Part shown: positions 29,901 through 40,267 of the stretch, piece after piece | Layout of the letters: each line of letters starts with the position of its first letter | Numbering within the stretch: position 1 is the first letter of the stretch | Assembly: GCA_977006965.1 (NCBI GenBank) | Contig: OZ345357.1 | Span: 930,001-994,000 of the forward strand | Source of the DNA: Phymatolithon calcareum | Lineage: Eukaryota > Rhodophyta > Florideophyceae > Hapalidiales | Direction: 5' to 3' | Length of the DNA: 64,000 bases | Translations under genes and position numbers: made by a program | Notes under the pieces: generated by a model | What the model was told of the DNA's origin: nothing | The model's database searches: none | Seen by the model: the letters and a program-made list of their open reading frames with translations, nothing else

Positions 29901-32019
29901 TGCGGATGAAGATATCGACGAGGAAACCGATGTTTCGGACGCATCCTCAGATTCAGGGACGTCTCCACCAGCACGACGTAAATTGCCGTGGATAGTAGCA
30001 GACTACCAACAGCGCACCAGAGACACAGCGCATGATCATGAGGCGGCCAAGGGATTTCCGGAACCAACGCCTTCTGGTGGTCCCGTCGATCAAAATAATG
30101 ACGATTATGTTGCCGAAAATGGTACCGGCGACAACATCGACGATGGTGATGTCGATAATCTAGGAAAAAGCGACGACGAGAATGGCGGCAGCGGAAGCGT
30201 CTTGAGAGATTCTGAAGACTCAGAAAACGACGACTTGCCGACTGGAGGATCAACCCAGGATCCTAGAAACGGAGTAACACGTACGCGCGCGGGACGAACG
30301 GTCCGAGCCCCGTCGCGGTACACTACACTCATAAACCCCGTTGATCGGGAGAATAGACTCCAAAATATTCTCGAAGACGTTGCGCGCCATTTTGGCACTT
30401 CGCAGTTCATGGCGCATGAGGCCGAGTGGATACCAGGTTGGATTTACCGGCGCGCCGAGAAAGCTGAGCTAGACACGAACTGGTTTCCGAGCATTGAAGT
30501 CGTTCACTCGGGGCAGGTTCCGAATGGGAGCAACTTAATTTCCTCCCATTTTGTCTACAAGGTTAAAATGGTCGAAGAAAGTCGCCTGCGAAAATACACT
30601 CTCAAAGCTCGGTTGTGCGTTCACGGTAATCGCGACATTGAGCGAGAAGCGCTTCGCAGCGATGCCGCTGTGGTGTCGCACATTGGATTTCGTATGCTGT
30701 ATAGTATTGCAGCAAGCAAGGGTTTACTTTTGGGCAAGGCTGATATCCGAGGGGCCTATACACAATCCGGTGATGCCATGCGTGATGTCTACGTCGTTCC
30801 TCCGCGTCGCCTGGGAATAGAATCTCAAGTTTGGTTACTAACCAAAACTATGTACGGGATTGTGTCCGCCGGGAGAAAATGGCAAAGGGCCTCTGACGAA
30901 GTATTGGTCAAGCAGCTGGGTCTTGTGCAACAAATTGGAGTTCCGCAATTTTTCTCGCGTACATTTGGCGAGAAAAATTCAGAAGTCGTACTATTGTTGG
31001 CCAAGTATGTCGATGACTTGGTCATCGCGGGCAGGAATGCCGCGTGGGTCGACTTCGCCCGCCAACGGGTGGGTAAGGCATTGGAGATTGGGACTTGGGC
31101 GACAACGCCACAAGAGCTGGCAGTGAACAGCACTGCTGTTCAGCAAACGCATGACAGTATCAGCGTGCATATTCGGAAATATGTCAGCGACATAACGCCG
31201 ATCGCTATTACTCCTGGCCGACGGAAGCAAATCCGCGCGAAATTGACAGCCTTAGAAACAAGGCAGATAAGGACGCTCGCAGGCAAATGGGGATACGCTG
31301 GAATTACGGTATCACCGTTCGCGTCCTTTGCTGCGAGCTATACGCAGCAACTGCTGCCGGGAATGGAGGTCAGTGACCTCAAACTGGCCAACAGCATCAC
31401 GCGGGACCTGCTGAAAGAGGATTCTACGTTAATTTACTTGCAACCGTCCAAGGCTGAGTACAAGGAAATTCGCGTGGTTGCGTTTGCGGACGCTGGGTTC
31501 CCACACACTGGCCAAAATCGGGCCGTTGCGCAGGAGGGCGCATTAGTTGGAGTAATCTTTGGGACCCAAGTTGGGTCTATCTTTTATCTCATCGCCTGGC
31601 AGTCGCGTAAACAGAGACGGGTTGCAATTTCTACGGGTTGCGCTGAGACCATTGCGGCCGTTTCCGCATTCGGCCTCGCGTCGTACGTTCGCAGTGCGCT
31701 ACAGGACATTTCTGGGGAGAGGGTACCGTTAACGCTGGTTGTTAATAGTCGAGGGCTACACCGAAGCCTTGGTACACAAAGCACTCCACGAGATCAAGCG
31801 ATGCTGCCGGACGTAGACAAGCTTCGTGTCGAATACGAAGCAGGGAATATTAGCGCTATTGTTTGGATTGCGGGTACGCGTAATCCCGCCGATGCACTAA
31901 CAAAACCGCACGCCGGGGAGACGGCAGTGCTCCTCGAGCGCCTTATGGTTGAAGGACGTTTGCCTGTCAACGTAGATGACCTGCGGAACTACGGACCTGC
32001 GCTCGAAGAGGAAGGTTGA
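26914..32019 (+). CDS. copia-2 gag-pol polyprotein, 1701 aa
   Basis: One open frame from ATG 26914, chosen because the upstream frame lies in the LTR. Order: gag; an arginine/glycine-rich RNA-binding stretch after a Cys/His cluster (CWSCGGPHYAYSNAKC); protease (IVDSGATLSVLG, active Asp about residue 506); integrase zinc region (IHARTHLPP … CRSC) and core (VCIDVVYW, MADQEFD, AGIVERKNR); an acidic linker; reverse transcriptase (KYVDDLVIAG, about residue 1365); RNase H (FADAGF … NPADALTKPH). All key residues seen are present. The product copies and integrates the element. Confidence 0.93.
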   Translation: MGPGNRGERRRRGSGESSRTREGLRSVRVGEVPTFNDSANPRLYRRLLFDWIRFQDLAEPDSKHKLSLGQQVFAIVTNVRGNAGQRMGHITEMVSANMTRDEFAVVIDHVLDIVDPLDREAAFMETAGAWRDIMNKAHAGAKQSYDKYWSEYCTLCLQYAYAHGKAAQASGVQELLALLCILNAKLDRTEFNMVLQTAMAHQAKLNLKAQTGINAGMPVSGRPGPQSAAEAMSSTSRVAIAVTRATSVQDTAAPPVSGSSSAVVNVQHSMTNMLNEIGNLMDTVKRITQEAKTVLETPTITGDQRNELGEQLNEVDRTAEAAQEHLQQARQLHLAGPGAGDESHVDVVTRGHDEQEPLMTMEAVRVALRRLDFGDDAMSEPALTKMAESPGQPAPVKKQLKCWSCGGPHYAYSNAKCAAELRLKRQAQGAGRGGRRGRGRGGGGGRNGAGGGAVGIHEPKLGLLAPVWSEPPETAETLLCFTRSSEDTVRSFLARINRDHDTAIVDSGATLSVLGESNYIALCEEQGVKPHIMPKQEKDDAGHAFGTSNNRSKTDEIVGRCNIPVPVGRGRYLYAHAIVVDSDVPLIIGKETLRQWKCLESHDGNWMEVDVEGSRVRLATNVSESDGHARLRVGGDDMMMNVAESMLVGVSGETSSDDREIVNRIHARTHLPPLSVEYLLKRAGKWNSNRRRQIREAHLRCRSCLRSGDPKPAKKFSLSKIHLHWNERVCIDVVYWSSNMAVHAVDTSTGYSELARIESRDLPKLLRKLYNMWFLRHGDPGEIMADQEFDKAQMFRWAKSKNVKFSPLPARRHNKAGIVERKNRVIKDILERLDNDDSRRSLSFADKLQEAAFISNILYGGRVASAFEMARGYTPSVTGTGGALFPQSVRAAHEELMARRLIAKILRARPEKKLRDDLKIGDSVLILIPGGSRKRGQWQEAVVNNIRDDGAVVCGHGRNRRTIAPEDVRTIPSSQLAEAVVRAELEFPENDVAPTDADEDIDEETDVSDASSDSGTSPPARRKLPWIVADYQQRTRDTAHDHEAAKGFPEPTPSGGPVDQNNDDYVAENGTGDNIDDGDVDNLGKSDDENGGSGSVLRDSEDSENDDLPTGGSTQDPRNGVTRTRAGRTVRAPSRYTTLINPVDRENRLQNILEDVARHFGTSQFMAHEAEWIPGWIYRRAEKAELDTNWFPSIEVVHSGQVPNGSNLISSHFVYKVKMVEESRLRKYTLKARLCVHGNRDIEREALRSDAAVVSHIGFRMLYSIAASKGLLLGKADIRGAYTQSGDAMRDVYVVPPRRLGIESQVWLLTKTMYGIVSAGRKWQRASDEVLVKQLGLVQQIGVPQFFSRTFGEKNSEVVLLLAKYVDDLVIAGRNAAWVDFARQRVGKALEIGTWATTPQELAVNSTAVQQTHDSISVHIRKYVSDITPIAITPGRRKQIRAKLTALETRQIRTLAGKWGYAGITVSPFASFAASYTQQLLPGMEVSDLKLANSITRDLLKEDSTLIYLQPSKAEYKEIRVVAFADAGFPHTGQNRAVAQEGALVGVIFGTQVGSIFYLIAWQSRKQRRVAISTGCAETIAAVSAFGLASYVRSALQDISGERVPLTLVVNSRGLHRSLGTQSTPRDQAMLPDVDKLRVEYEAGNISAIVWIAGTRNPADALTKPHAGETAVLLERLMVEGRLPVNVDDLRNYGPALEEEG

Positions 32020-32148
32020 CAAGATCATTGATTCGTTTGTTCGCTTTGTATTGTTTGTCTCATAAGGGGTTTCTTCGTTTGCTTTGCTTTCATGCCGAAT
32101 TACCATCTAAGTCCGTCAAGGTCGAGGGGTTCGACATGAAGGGGAGAA

Positions 32149-32660
32149 TGTTGAAGTGTGTTTATGATTTGATTGTGCGAGCCGTGCAGCGCGCCGCAAG
32201 AGGCGTAGCAGTGACAAGAACCCATGTGCTGCATTCCGACAGGTTGTCAATAAGTATCATGCGGAGGCAACGCCTCGTGGCACGGACGTCTATGGTGCTT
32301 GTACAGTATTCGAGCTACGACCATGATGTCATTGGTTGGTGGCGCTGCGGGTGCTTAACACAGGAGATAGGTGAGAAGCACATCTGTAGACTATATAAGA
32401 TACAAGTTTGCAGCAAACGGTCAGGGGGGCCTGGGGGGAGGAGTTGGTGGGGATAAGTAAACTTGATACATTTCTATCGCTACCGAGGTCGCGGTTTTGG
32501 GAGGATTCTGAGGTTTCTTCTCCGAAAGGGAAGCTTGGGACTTCGCATATCTGGAAACTGGAGAGGCTTTATTAAGAGCGGGACGGTGCCGTTCAATAAG
32601 GCAGTCTACTGAGCAATTTCTTTGGCCGGGAAGGCTTCAGTGTGGAGCCGCCAGATTAGA
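32149..32660 (+). repeat. 3' LTR of copia-2
   Basis: 512 bp, same as the 5' LTR apart from the last-but-one base. Begins right after the polypurine tract; GGCGG follows. Confidence 0.93.
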
Positions 32661-33151
32661 GGCGGAAACCCTCGTGGGCGTTGGTCAAAAGGCACCCTGG
32701 ATGACATAAACAGGGCCATACGGAGTCGCCAGTTTCAGCATTATCAAGGAATAGCGTACAACGTCGAAGAGGGGGATTCCGGGCTTTCACACCATTTTGA
32801 AGAGTCATTTCGGCTTGCACGGAGATATGGTTTCAAGGTGTTAGTTGCCGTCAGTCACTCTGCCCCATACGCAATTGATGACAAAAAATGCTGATGAGAT
32901 CTTTCCTGGCAAGCCGCAACATTAACTACATATCCCCTATGCTCTATAAAAGTGAGACAAAGCAGACTTGCCAAGAGCGGAATCCCATTTCTGTTGCAAT
33001 TGTGAGTGTTCCTTGGTCGTGGTACAGCAGCAGCAAGGCGAAGGTCGTGCCCTCCCTGCTACACGGTAGGGTGTACAAATATGCACAAGATTATCTGGGG
33101 CGCCATGGAGTAAGGACATTCGGTTACATTCAATGGTGCGCACCACAGTAA
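32661..33151 (+). pseudogene. Secreted glycoside-hydrolase-like protein, 3' part
   Basis: Continues the frame of 26157-26398: NPRGRWSKGTLDDINRAIRS, GIAYNVEEGDSGLSHHFEES, FKVLVAVSHSAPYAIDDKK. It then meets TGA after an A6 run (about 32883-32888). The next frame carries on in the same protein style (LMRSFLASRNINYISPMLYK … KVVPSLL … GVRTFGYIQWCAPQ, end 33151), so one A is missing. The pattern D/N-[IV]-E-E-G-D followed by V-x-V-S-H-S-A-P-Y and Y-[IL]-S-P-x-L-Y resembles secreted TIM-barrel, GH18-like proteins. The exact family is uncertain. Confidence 0.5.
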
Positions 33152-33159
33152 CTTGCCGA

Positions 33160-34040
33160 ATGCTCGGGGTAAGGGCCTACGGTTTCATTTTAATGGAGCG
33201 CATGAAAAAAACGTGGTCAGTACATTCTGTGTACACGACAGTAACTTTGAGATACTGTGCAATAAAGTCTTAGGACAACAATTTCTTTCTTGCTGAACAA
33301 TGTCAACAGACAACGCGATCAATATCTGAAATGAAAACATGAATGTTTGCGGAATTGCTCTGGAAACAAGGATGCGAGAATTCTCAGACATTCCTGACTT
33401 CCTTTTCCGAACCTGGTACTCCCTTAGTCTAAAGAGTGTAAGTGAGGCCCTTAAATGAAACAACTCCGACGCCAAGCAGCTCACTAAGCCTGGAATATGC
33501 CGGATGCCGAGTTGCATGTCCTAATGTAGCCCCAGGGACGCAGAAACGTGCTTTTCGGACGAAGTGAGGCGCGTTTCCAGAGAAAATGTGTTCTGGTGAG
33601 AGAACATGAGCTGCAACTGTGATTGGATAGCTTTTGCTTGTAGCCAATGAGAGCAAACATCACTCAGTTTGACATATTTCTTGCCTGGATGCATCTAAAC
33701 CCTGTGAAACGTGTGGTATTGTGAATGCATGCTTCAGCGTACTGAAGTGAATGGAAAGTAGGGCTTTAGTATGGCTGCACTGTGAGGGCTTCATAACGTC
33801 TTATTATTTCGAGCAATTCTTCTGACGTCTTGTTCAGAGTATGCGCACCGAGACAGCGTCGAACACACGAGTTGCTAAACAGTCTCACGAGTCTACATCT
33901 AAGCTGACTACAATTACGCGTCTACGATGCACACAAGCACATACGCTTGCTTTCTTCCTTCAGCATCTGTGATCTCATATTTTGGTAGTACGGTAGTATG
34001 ATTGGTAAACTCTTCGATTGCGTGATTCGCTTGAGAGCGC
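33160..34040. other. No gene supported
   Basis: Only a ~60-bp relative of 45850-45925 (ACAATTACGC…CTACG … CTTGC…TCTTCCTTC) near 33910-33965 was noted. Confidence 0.4.
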
Positions 34041-34573
34041 TTCTTGGCGTGATTATGCCCATCTGTCAGAACAATTCTGGCCTTACCCAAATCGGACGAC
34101 TAGGGGCGCTTTGAGTTGCCCGAAAGAATAACCGAGCAGAAAAAAGAGTATCAGTAAAGTACTTTGATGGGAAGATGCGTGAGCCTCTTTCCCTTGACAA
34201 TGAACAATGGGGTCTCAGATCAGCACCAAAGCCGAAGGTGCCCAGCAGGTACGGATCCGCGGCAGACAAGATTGGCCGTAGAAAAAAACAAGATGAGCTG
34301 CTCAACGAAATGAAATAGGTGAGAATGTAATGGACTTCAAGTACTTGGGAACAATCATTGCAATCAGGAACAGCAGAACCTATGACGCCGGTTGCATATC
34401 GCATCGAAATTGCCAAATCACGTTTCAGAAGTCTCTATAGACGACACACGAACACGTCACTACCGCTCCCGCTTTTACGTCTCTGTAGAGCTTCGGTTGT
34501 GTCGACTTTGATATACGGATGTGAATCCTGGAATCTCACCAATCCAATCCTGAAAAAGCTTGAGGACCTACAC
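34041..34573 (+). pseudogene. LINE reverse-transcriptase C-terminal fragment
   Basis: MDFKYLGTIIAIRNSR and, in another frame, RIEIAKSRFRSLYRR … RASVVSTLIYGCESWNL … ILKKLEDLH. This is the typical region after the RT core in non-LTR elements. Ends where repeat R begins, and probably continues at about 35375-35474. Confidence 0.65.
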
Positions 34574-35370
34574 CCCCATCCTAGATTTTCACTTTTATTT
34601 TTTATGAGCTTGGGAATCCGAGAAGCTAATTGGACACTTTCTGTTATGGCAGTACATAATTGGCTAAGCAAAAAAAGTCCCCGCGCCGTGGAAACTTTTT
34701 CTAGAAATTCTCTGCAGAGGGTTCCTTGTAAAATCGGGATAGCTCCTTAAACGCGCAGTTTAAGACCACTTCCTGATTGGTTCTTCGCATTTTGAAAATA
34801 CTATAGAGAGCCAAGAACGTAGGTTGCTCAAAAACCAAAAAAATCAAAGAAAAGGGATGAAATAAGGAGTAGAGCACTTTTCGAAATTCTGGTCTTGAAA
34901 GAGAATCGCCTACAAAGATGGACATTTATTTCGAAAAGGACTTGTTTAATTTCTTATTGCCTTGTTCAAAAGTTTCAAATGGTTGTAGACTACCACAGGA
35001 ATACTGCAAATTTGGTAAAATCGAACGTCTAGATGGCAAAAAAGTTCGCGCCGCGAGACCAAATGTTTTTTAAAATCGGCAAAGGAGCAGGCGAAAAATA
35101 TAGTAAAATTCACGCTGCGCCCCGACGAGAAGCTGAAACTGTTCGAAGGAAACACAGTTAGCATTTTTCTGTAATGATTGATTAGAGCCGAACATTGGAA
35201 ACTTTTGCTGACTTCATATTTGAAAATATTTCACTTGTTTCTACACATTTTCTTGAAACTGGATGCAGTCCCGTTGGTGCAAACGACATAATTAAATTTT
35301 TCTTCCAGTTTATCAGCATTGTTTCGGCCAGTGAGAGCGCTTCAAAGATGGGGAAGTAGGTCCTTAACGG
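34574..35370 (+). repeat. Repeat R, copy 2
   Basis: Inverted counterpart of 22935-23725, inserted in a LINE fragment. It is followed by a hairpin (GGTCCTTAACGG/CCGTTAGGGACC, about 35371-35398). Class unknown. Confidence 0.6.
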
Positions 35371-35474
35371 TGTACCGTTAGGGACCTCATCGAAGATGCT
35401 GGCCCCAAAACGAAAAGAACAATAGCCGAAGAAGCAAGATAGCCCTCCTTGCCGGTAATACAATGGATTAAGGA
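35371..35474 (+). pseudogene. LINE fragment left of hAT copy 1
   Basis: Ends …IQWIKD at the hAT border (ATTAAGGA). The sequel of this frame, RRWGWLGYVLG, lies inverted at 47294-47513. Confidence 0.45.
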
Positions 35475-37062
35475 CAGGGCTTGCGCCAATTCTATTGTTT
35501 ACGATTGCAGTCCCGGGTGAAATTTATCAATTTAATTGCTCAGTTTTGTTTGCGGCAACTCGCATTGCAATTTGAGGCTTCCCACAATATAGATATCAAT
35601 ACTTTATTCAAGCAAGTTAACCTAGCTGCATGAAATCTTCATCTTCTTCGATAGCCCTCTCGACACGTTGGTTGACAACCATAGACATAGCCTGCTTCAC
35701 GGTTTGCTCATCCCAGTAGGAGCGGTTGACTTTCAGAAAAAGCATCGCCTCAAAGACAATACGAGATGTTCCCTTCCTATGGTCTAGTAGAATATACTTC
35801 GCCACAGACCAAAGTCGCTCCACCTCAGCAACGGCCCCAGTATAAATTGGGTGTTAATGTATTCCTTCGATCCCGCGCTTCCGGTGTTCACCTTCTCGAA
35901 AGTATCATGGCAGAACGCAGCGTCATGCTTAGAGAATGCACGAACTTCGCGGTCCTCTACAAATCCAATTGGTAGAGACTTGGAAATGATGAACCGAAGA
36001 TAGCTGTTCATCGCCTTTTCACGTTCCGTGAGCTTCATTACCATTGACGATTGAACTGTGAACGACGACCCGGATCTCAACTTCTCGGCAAGAACGGCTC
36101 GGTATATCTCTAGCAAATGTTCTTCGCTTCCACTTCCAATGCAACGCTTGAGATGATTGTACGGGTTGGAGAACCCAGTACCCTTTTCGAAGAAAAACTC
36201 ACTTCCTCCAGAACACTGATCACCTTTTGAGCAGAGATAGATGCAAAATGGCACAACCGTCGAGTTAGGCCTACTTGACGCGAGTGTATATCACGGGTTT
36301 GTTCTCGAATGAGCTTCATAAGCAGCTGCACAACTTGTTTCGTCTTTTGTTTCGGTGAAGGTAGTGTCATTGCTAGTAGAGCGGAATGAGATGGAACGTT
36401 GAACGAAGTCTGATAGGTGGGTTGGACTCGACTGTGAAGCGGAATGCGTGAGAATTTCGGAGAAGGCTGATAGGTTTCAAATCAAGAGATCTAATGCTAT
36501 CCCTTTTATACTTGAGATTGAACCATCGTGGCTGCTGGACTCTAATCGTAGCTAAAGACATTCAAGCCGTTGTTCTGTATCTGGCTGGTAAATTGAGCGA
36601 TACAGCTGATTAGATGATAGCACATGAATAGGCCCATAGTTTGGAGTCCAACGGCTCAATCTCGTCTTTATTCAACATAGCAAGAAGTAGCCATGGCCCA
36701 AGTGTCATAGATGTTTTGATGGCATACAGAACGTACTCTGGGTATTACTAGAACAAAGACCACGTGCTGAACATACGGGGAATACGTTAGTTCCTGCATT
36801 CGATTAATGTGCTCTGTCTAATGTTCATCTACGTACTCTGGGTATTATTAGAACAAAGACCACGTGCTGAACATGAGGTGAGTACGTTGATTCCCTCAAT
36901 ATTCTGCTTTAGGCCCCCCCCATAACATTCTCGTGGTCCAATGTTCATCTACTACGATCCTCAGTATTAGGTGCGACCAATTCGAATTGCAATTCAGTTC
37001 GTTTGGGTGGAATTGGGAAAATTGCAATTAAATTGATAGCAATGGAATTGGCGCAACCCCTG
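35475..37062 (-). mobile_element. hAT deletion derivative, copy 1 (inverted orientation)
   Basis: Ends CAGGG… / …CCCCTG with GTTGCGCCAATTC termini. On the minus strand it carries a 62-aa leader ORF, an N-terminal ORF (36110-36370), a BED zinc-finger frame (35784-36254: CSKGDQC … GTGFSNPYNHLKRCIG) and a hAT C-terminal dimerisation frame (35617-35823: VERLWSVAKYILLDHR … WDEQTVKQAM). The catalytic core is missing, so it needs transposase from elsewhere. Flanks ATTAAGGA and TACACGGA do not match each other, but match those of copy 3 crosswise. Confidence 0.88.
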
Positions 37063-37185
37063 TACACGGAGTGGGACGGGAACGCGCTCCGGCCGTGGAC
37101 GGGGACAGAACTTAGGCCGGTAACCTGCAAGTGCCAAACGCAATGCTTGTCGGAGCACTATTACGTTTCGCAGAGATGCCAACCG
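37063..37185 (-). pseudogene. LINE endonuclease-side fragment, displaced
   Basis: The minus-strand frame (LASLRNVIVLRQALRLALAG … PERVPVPLRV) runs up to the hAT border. It continues in frame at 49131 (PQVNRIDVRF…) if the intervening block is flipped. Confidence 0.55.
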
Positions 37186-37554
37186 ATCGTCGGATCGCTA
37201 GCTGATGTCTCCCCCTTCTCGCGACTTAGGTTACGGGGTCTCGTCTCCCGCTTGTGTCGAATGTTGGTTCTTCACCGAGATGGTGAGATGAATGAAATGG
37301 ACTTTGCCTTGACGATGGAAATGGTTTGAACTTGATCGTCCCTCTTTCTCCCTCACGTCGGCATCGTCGACTATGCTAAAGTATGCCTCGAGATAAAGCT
37401 ATCACACGAATATCCTGCGCAGAAAGTGTAAGCTAGGTCTCTTCTACCAATGGATGCCTGGCGCTTTGCTATCCAGGCTAACAACCTTGTTTCCTACGTG
37501 TATATCGAACCAAGACAACAAACTTACTATTCTTGCGACAGATTTAGGTGCAAA

Positions 37555-38003
37555 ATCATCATATTATGATAACTATCGTTTAGGCGAGTTATTTTTCCAA
37601 GTTTATTTTTAAGAAAGCCCCACAGACTTCCGAAGATATTGCCAAGGCTTCCTCTGATGCTACCTACCTTTGTGCAGCTCACGAAACGTCCACCAGTATG
37701 GCGGACGGGAAAACTCAGGACTCAAAGTAGTCCTGTCTCAGTCCACTACGGGATTTTTGATGCTTGGACTCGACCACTTCTGGCCTTGCACTCTGCGGGT
37801 TAATACAGGCCTTCTTCGTTCTCCATGCGTTCTATGAGTGTCTTGCTAAATAGTAAGAGCTCATCTAGCGCCTTTCCTGTTTCCAGTCGTTTTTCTCCTT
37901 CGAGTTCGTACCTGCTAGCGTGCGTTCAAGGGTCTCCATATGCTCTCTGGCTCTGGTGCCGCTGAAATATGGTCCTTCGTTAGTTTAGGCGAGTGAAAAG
38001 CAG
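37555..38003 (+). repeat. Dispersed repeat X, left part (copy 1)
   Basis: ATATTATGATAAC-ATCGTTTAGGCGAG, AAGCCCCACAGACTTCCGAAGATAT and a second GTTTAGGCGAGTGAAAAGCAG end at the gypsy-2 insertion. Related sequence is at 52205-52446, at 54337-54480, inverted at about 57595-57685, and in part near 18270. Confidence 0.6.
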
Positions 38004-38321
38004 TGTTGCACCTGATCTGGACACACCCAGATCAGTGCATTACGCGTATGCATGTAGCACGATAATTGTGTCTTGTGCATATGCAATGATACCGGATACG
38101 GATTATCAATTCCATGTTCATCTCAATAGGGATTTCGGTGCGCCTTTCTGTGCACCCCTAATTTGTGTTACCCAATTTGGATTGACATGCAAGCAAGTAG
38201 ATACCCTTGTGTGTCCCACAAAATATTATATAAGATAGTTTGTTGCTACAGCAAAAATAAAATAGGCAGAGTTGATTCACTCCAGAAGCTGAATGTTCTC
38301 TCGCTGCTATCCACAGCAATA
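38004..38321 (+). repeat. 5' LTR of gypsy-2
   Basis: Starts TGTTGC and ends GCAATA, so the termini are TG…TA rather than TG…CA. TATATAAG near 38229 is the probable TATA box. No clear primer site is seen after it. Confidence 0.88.
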
Positions 38322-38358
38322 GTGATCATTACTATTGGAAAGCACCGGCTTTACAATG

Positions 38359-39608
38359 TCTGCCAACTCTGGGCAGCAGGCCGGACAACATCTGTTCACT
38401 CCAGTATCACATCCCGAATTACGGAAGCTGGGGCGACATTACATTCATACTTTCCTAAGGGAAAGGGAGCGTTACTTGCTGAAGGTTAACGACGCTAATT
38501 CAAGTGGGGCAAACATTACACCCACCACGCTGAAGGCCTCGATTGATCCTGATTTGCTTTTTTCGCTCATCTCACTTGGAGTATTCGAGGGCGTCGCGGA
38601 TGTGACAATCTATCCGAACAAGCGCTTAAGGATTGGCTCCAAAGAAAAGACACTGTCCTTCTAGAAGCTTTGAGTCTAGATGAACTTGAGATGGCTGTCA
38701 AGAAGACCGTACGAATGAACTTGAACGAGTCTGACCCCAGTTTGAGAATCATTTCTCTTTTCAGTGACTATGAAACTTTACTTCGCTCGAAGAAGTGGGG
38801 CGATCTTACCAAGAATAATCCCAAGGTGGCTACTGGGCACATTATTGACCTGCTCCGTCCACATGCTTTGAGTGAACGTATCGAGAACGACTTAGAGCTT
38901 GGCAAGCGAGATCTGCGAAAAAACTGGCTGGCATTTTTCAAGCATGTGATAGCCAAGGCCATCGCATGTGATGAATTCGTACCTGTGCGTCCTGGTCTTA
39001 CTCCTTATGATGGCGGCAGATCCACTACAGCTTCCAGTTCGGGAGAACCAAATGGAAATGAACGGCGCAGAACATCTACAGCGCCTACTGCATCAACGCC
39101 TGCAATGACAGGGTCGAGAACTCCAAAAGCATCTCAAGCACAACCTCGTGCGCCAGGAGCTCAAGAAAAACCCATGGACACTCCTGCTAAGGAGATTCCC
39201 CTTTGTCTCAATGTATCTGTCTGTACAGAGAGGCACTATATCAAGGATTGTTCTAAAACAAGCCCCGAGGAAAAGGCAAGACTTCTCAAGGAGTTGTACG
39301 AAAAGATGCACAAAAAGCCCAAGCTGAGAAAGTTTACTAACACAGATCTCGCGAACTGGACAAATGACGACGGCAAGTACTGTGCGAAATTGGCAGATTG
39401 GGTTGACGTCATCGTCAATGGTGATACAGGTGCAGACCATTCTGCCCTCTGTGATGCACATCTGGAACAATGTGCTGATGCTGGTGCTTATGTCAAAATA
39501 CTTCCCCTGCGCGAACCGATAACAATGGGCTGGCATTTTGAGATGCTGTTTCTGATGAATGCCACAACTTTAAAGCGGCGAGAAAGGCACGTATTTCCAT
39601 TACGCTAA
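38359..39608 (+). pseudogene. gypsy-2 gag and protease, frameshifted
   Basis: ATG 38359 (MSANSGQQAGQHLFTPVSHP) resembles the gypsy-3 gag start (LFQPVSHPILRSL). A frame change near 38610 leads to LKDWLQRKDTVLLEALSL and the capsid-like region. A Cys/His cluster (CLNVSVCTERHYIKDC) follows, then protease NGDTGADHSALCD with an intact DTGA (about 39422). Confidence 0.75.
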
Positions 39609-39640
39609 AGACTTCCAATGGCCCTCTAAGATTCAGGAAC

Positions 39641-40267
39641 GTGGAATATTTGGTCTTTAAAGAACACATGCCGGAAGTGCTCTTATCTCGCCCTCTCTTG
39701 AAGTCAATCGGCTTCAACCTTGACCATCACCTCGCTGCAGTGCGGGAGGTCGTGCATGACAAGGACTTCTCACATGTAGGTTTTTCTGCTGAAGTCCAAG
39801 GTGACGAAAACGAAGCTATTACTCCATGCCAATTGGCTCGCTTGCTCCTGAAAAACAACAGTCAAGATGGGGACGCTACTCCAATTGATGACCAATCTCC
39901 TGGTGCTGCTCATGATATTGATACAAGACCGGCACCACTCAATGAAAGCAACTACTCTCCCGTTCCGCATCCCATATTCTACGGCGATGACTGGGAAGAT
40001 GATGGCCCAGAGCCTGATGACAAGATATCTGTTGGCATCGATGACAGTGCCAGTACAGACACACTTATTGAGGATATGCTTCAGCGTGCACTGCGAAACG
40101 GGTTTCCAAAAGACAAGTTTCCGAATCTGAAGTCCCTCGTCATGAAACACAAAGACATATTCAGGTCAAAAATCGGTTCTGACCCGCCCGCTAACGTTCC
40201 TGCTATGGAAATCAAGTTAGCATCTCATTCGAAACCTGGCGGCTTTCTTGCGGAAGAAGGTCGATGA
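39641..40267 (+). pseudogene. gypsy-2 protease end and RT linker
   Basis: LSRPLLKSIGFNLDHH is the usual protease C-terminus. The acidic linker is followed by a region before the RT (VPAMEIKLASHSKPGGFL). One extra base near 40230 separates it from the RT frame, which overlaps it by 20 nt. Confidence 0.65.

Larger units (their letters stand above)
26399..32660 (+). mobile_element. Ty1/copia retrotransposon copia-2, 6.26 kb, apparently intact
   Basis: LTRs of 512 bp each (26399-26910, 32149-32660), target duplication GGCGG (26394-26398, 32661-32665), a single uninterrupted gag-pol, a primer site and a polypurine tract (GAAGGGGAGAA, 32138-32148). By eye the LTRs differ only near the end (ATTACA versus ATTAGA), which indicates a very recent insertion. 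It is likely able to transpose. Confidence 0.95.

Noticed and set aside
34574-35398. Repeat R as a Helitron or piggyBac element
   Set aside because: A hairpin and TTAA-like bases occur at one end only; no CTRR end and no paired TTAA were found.
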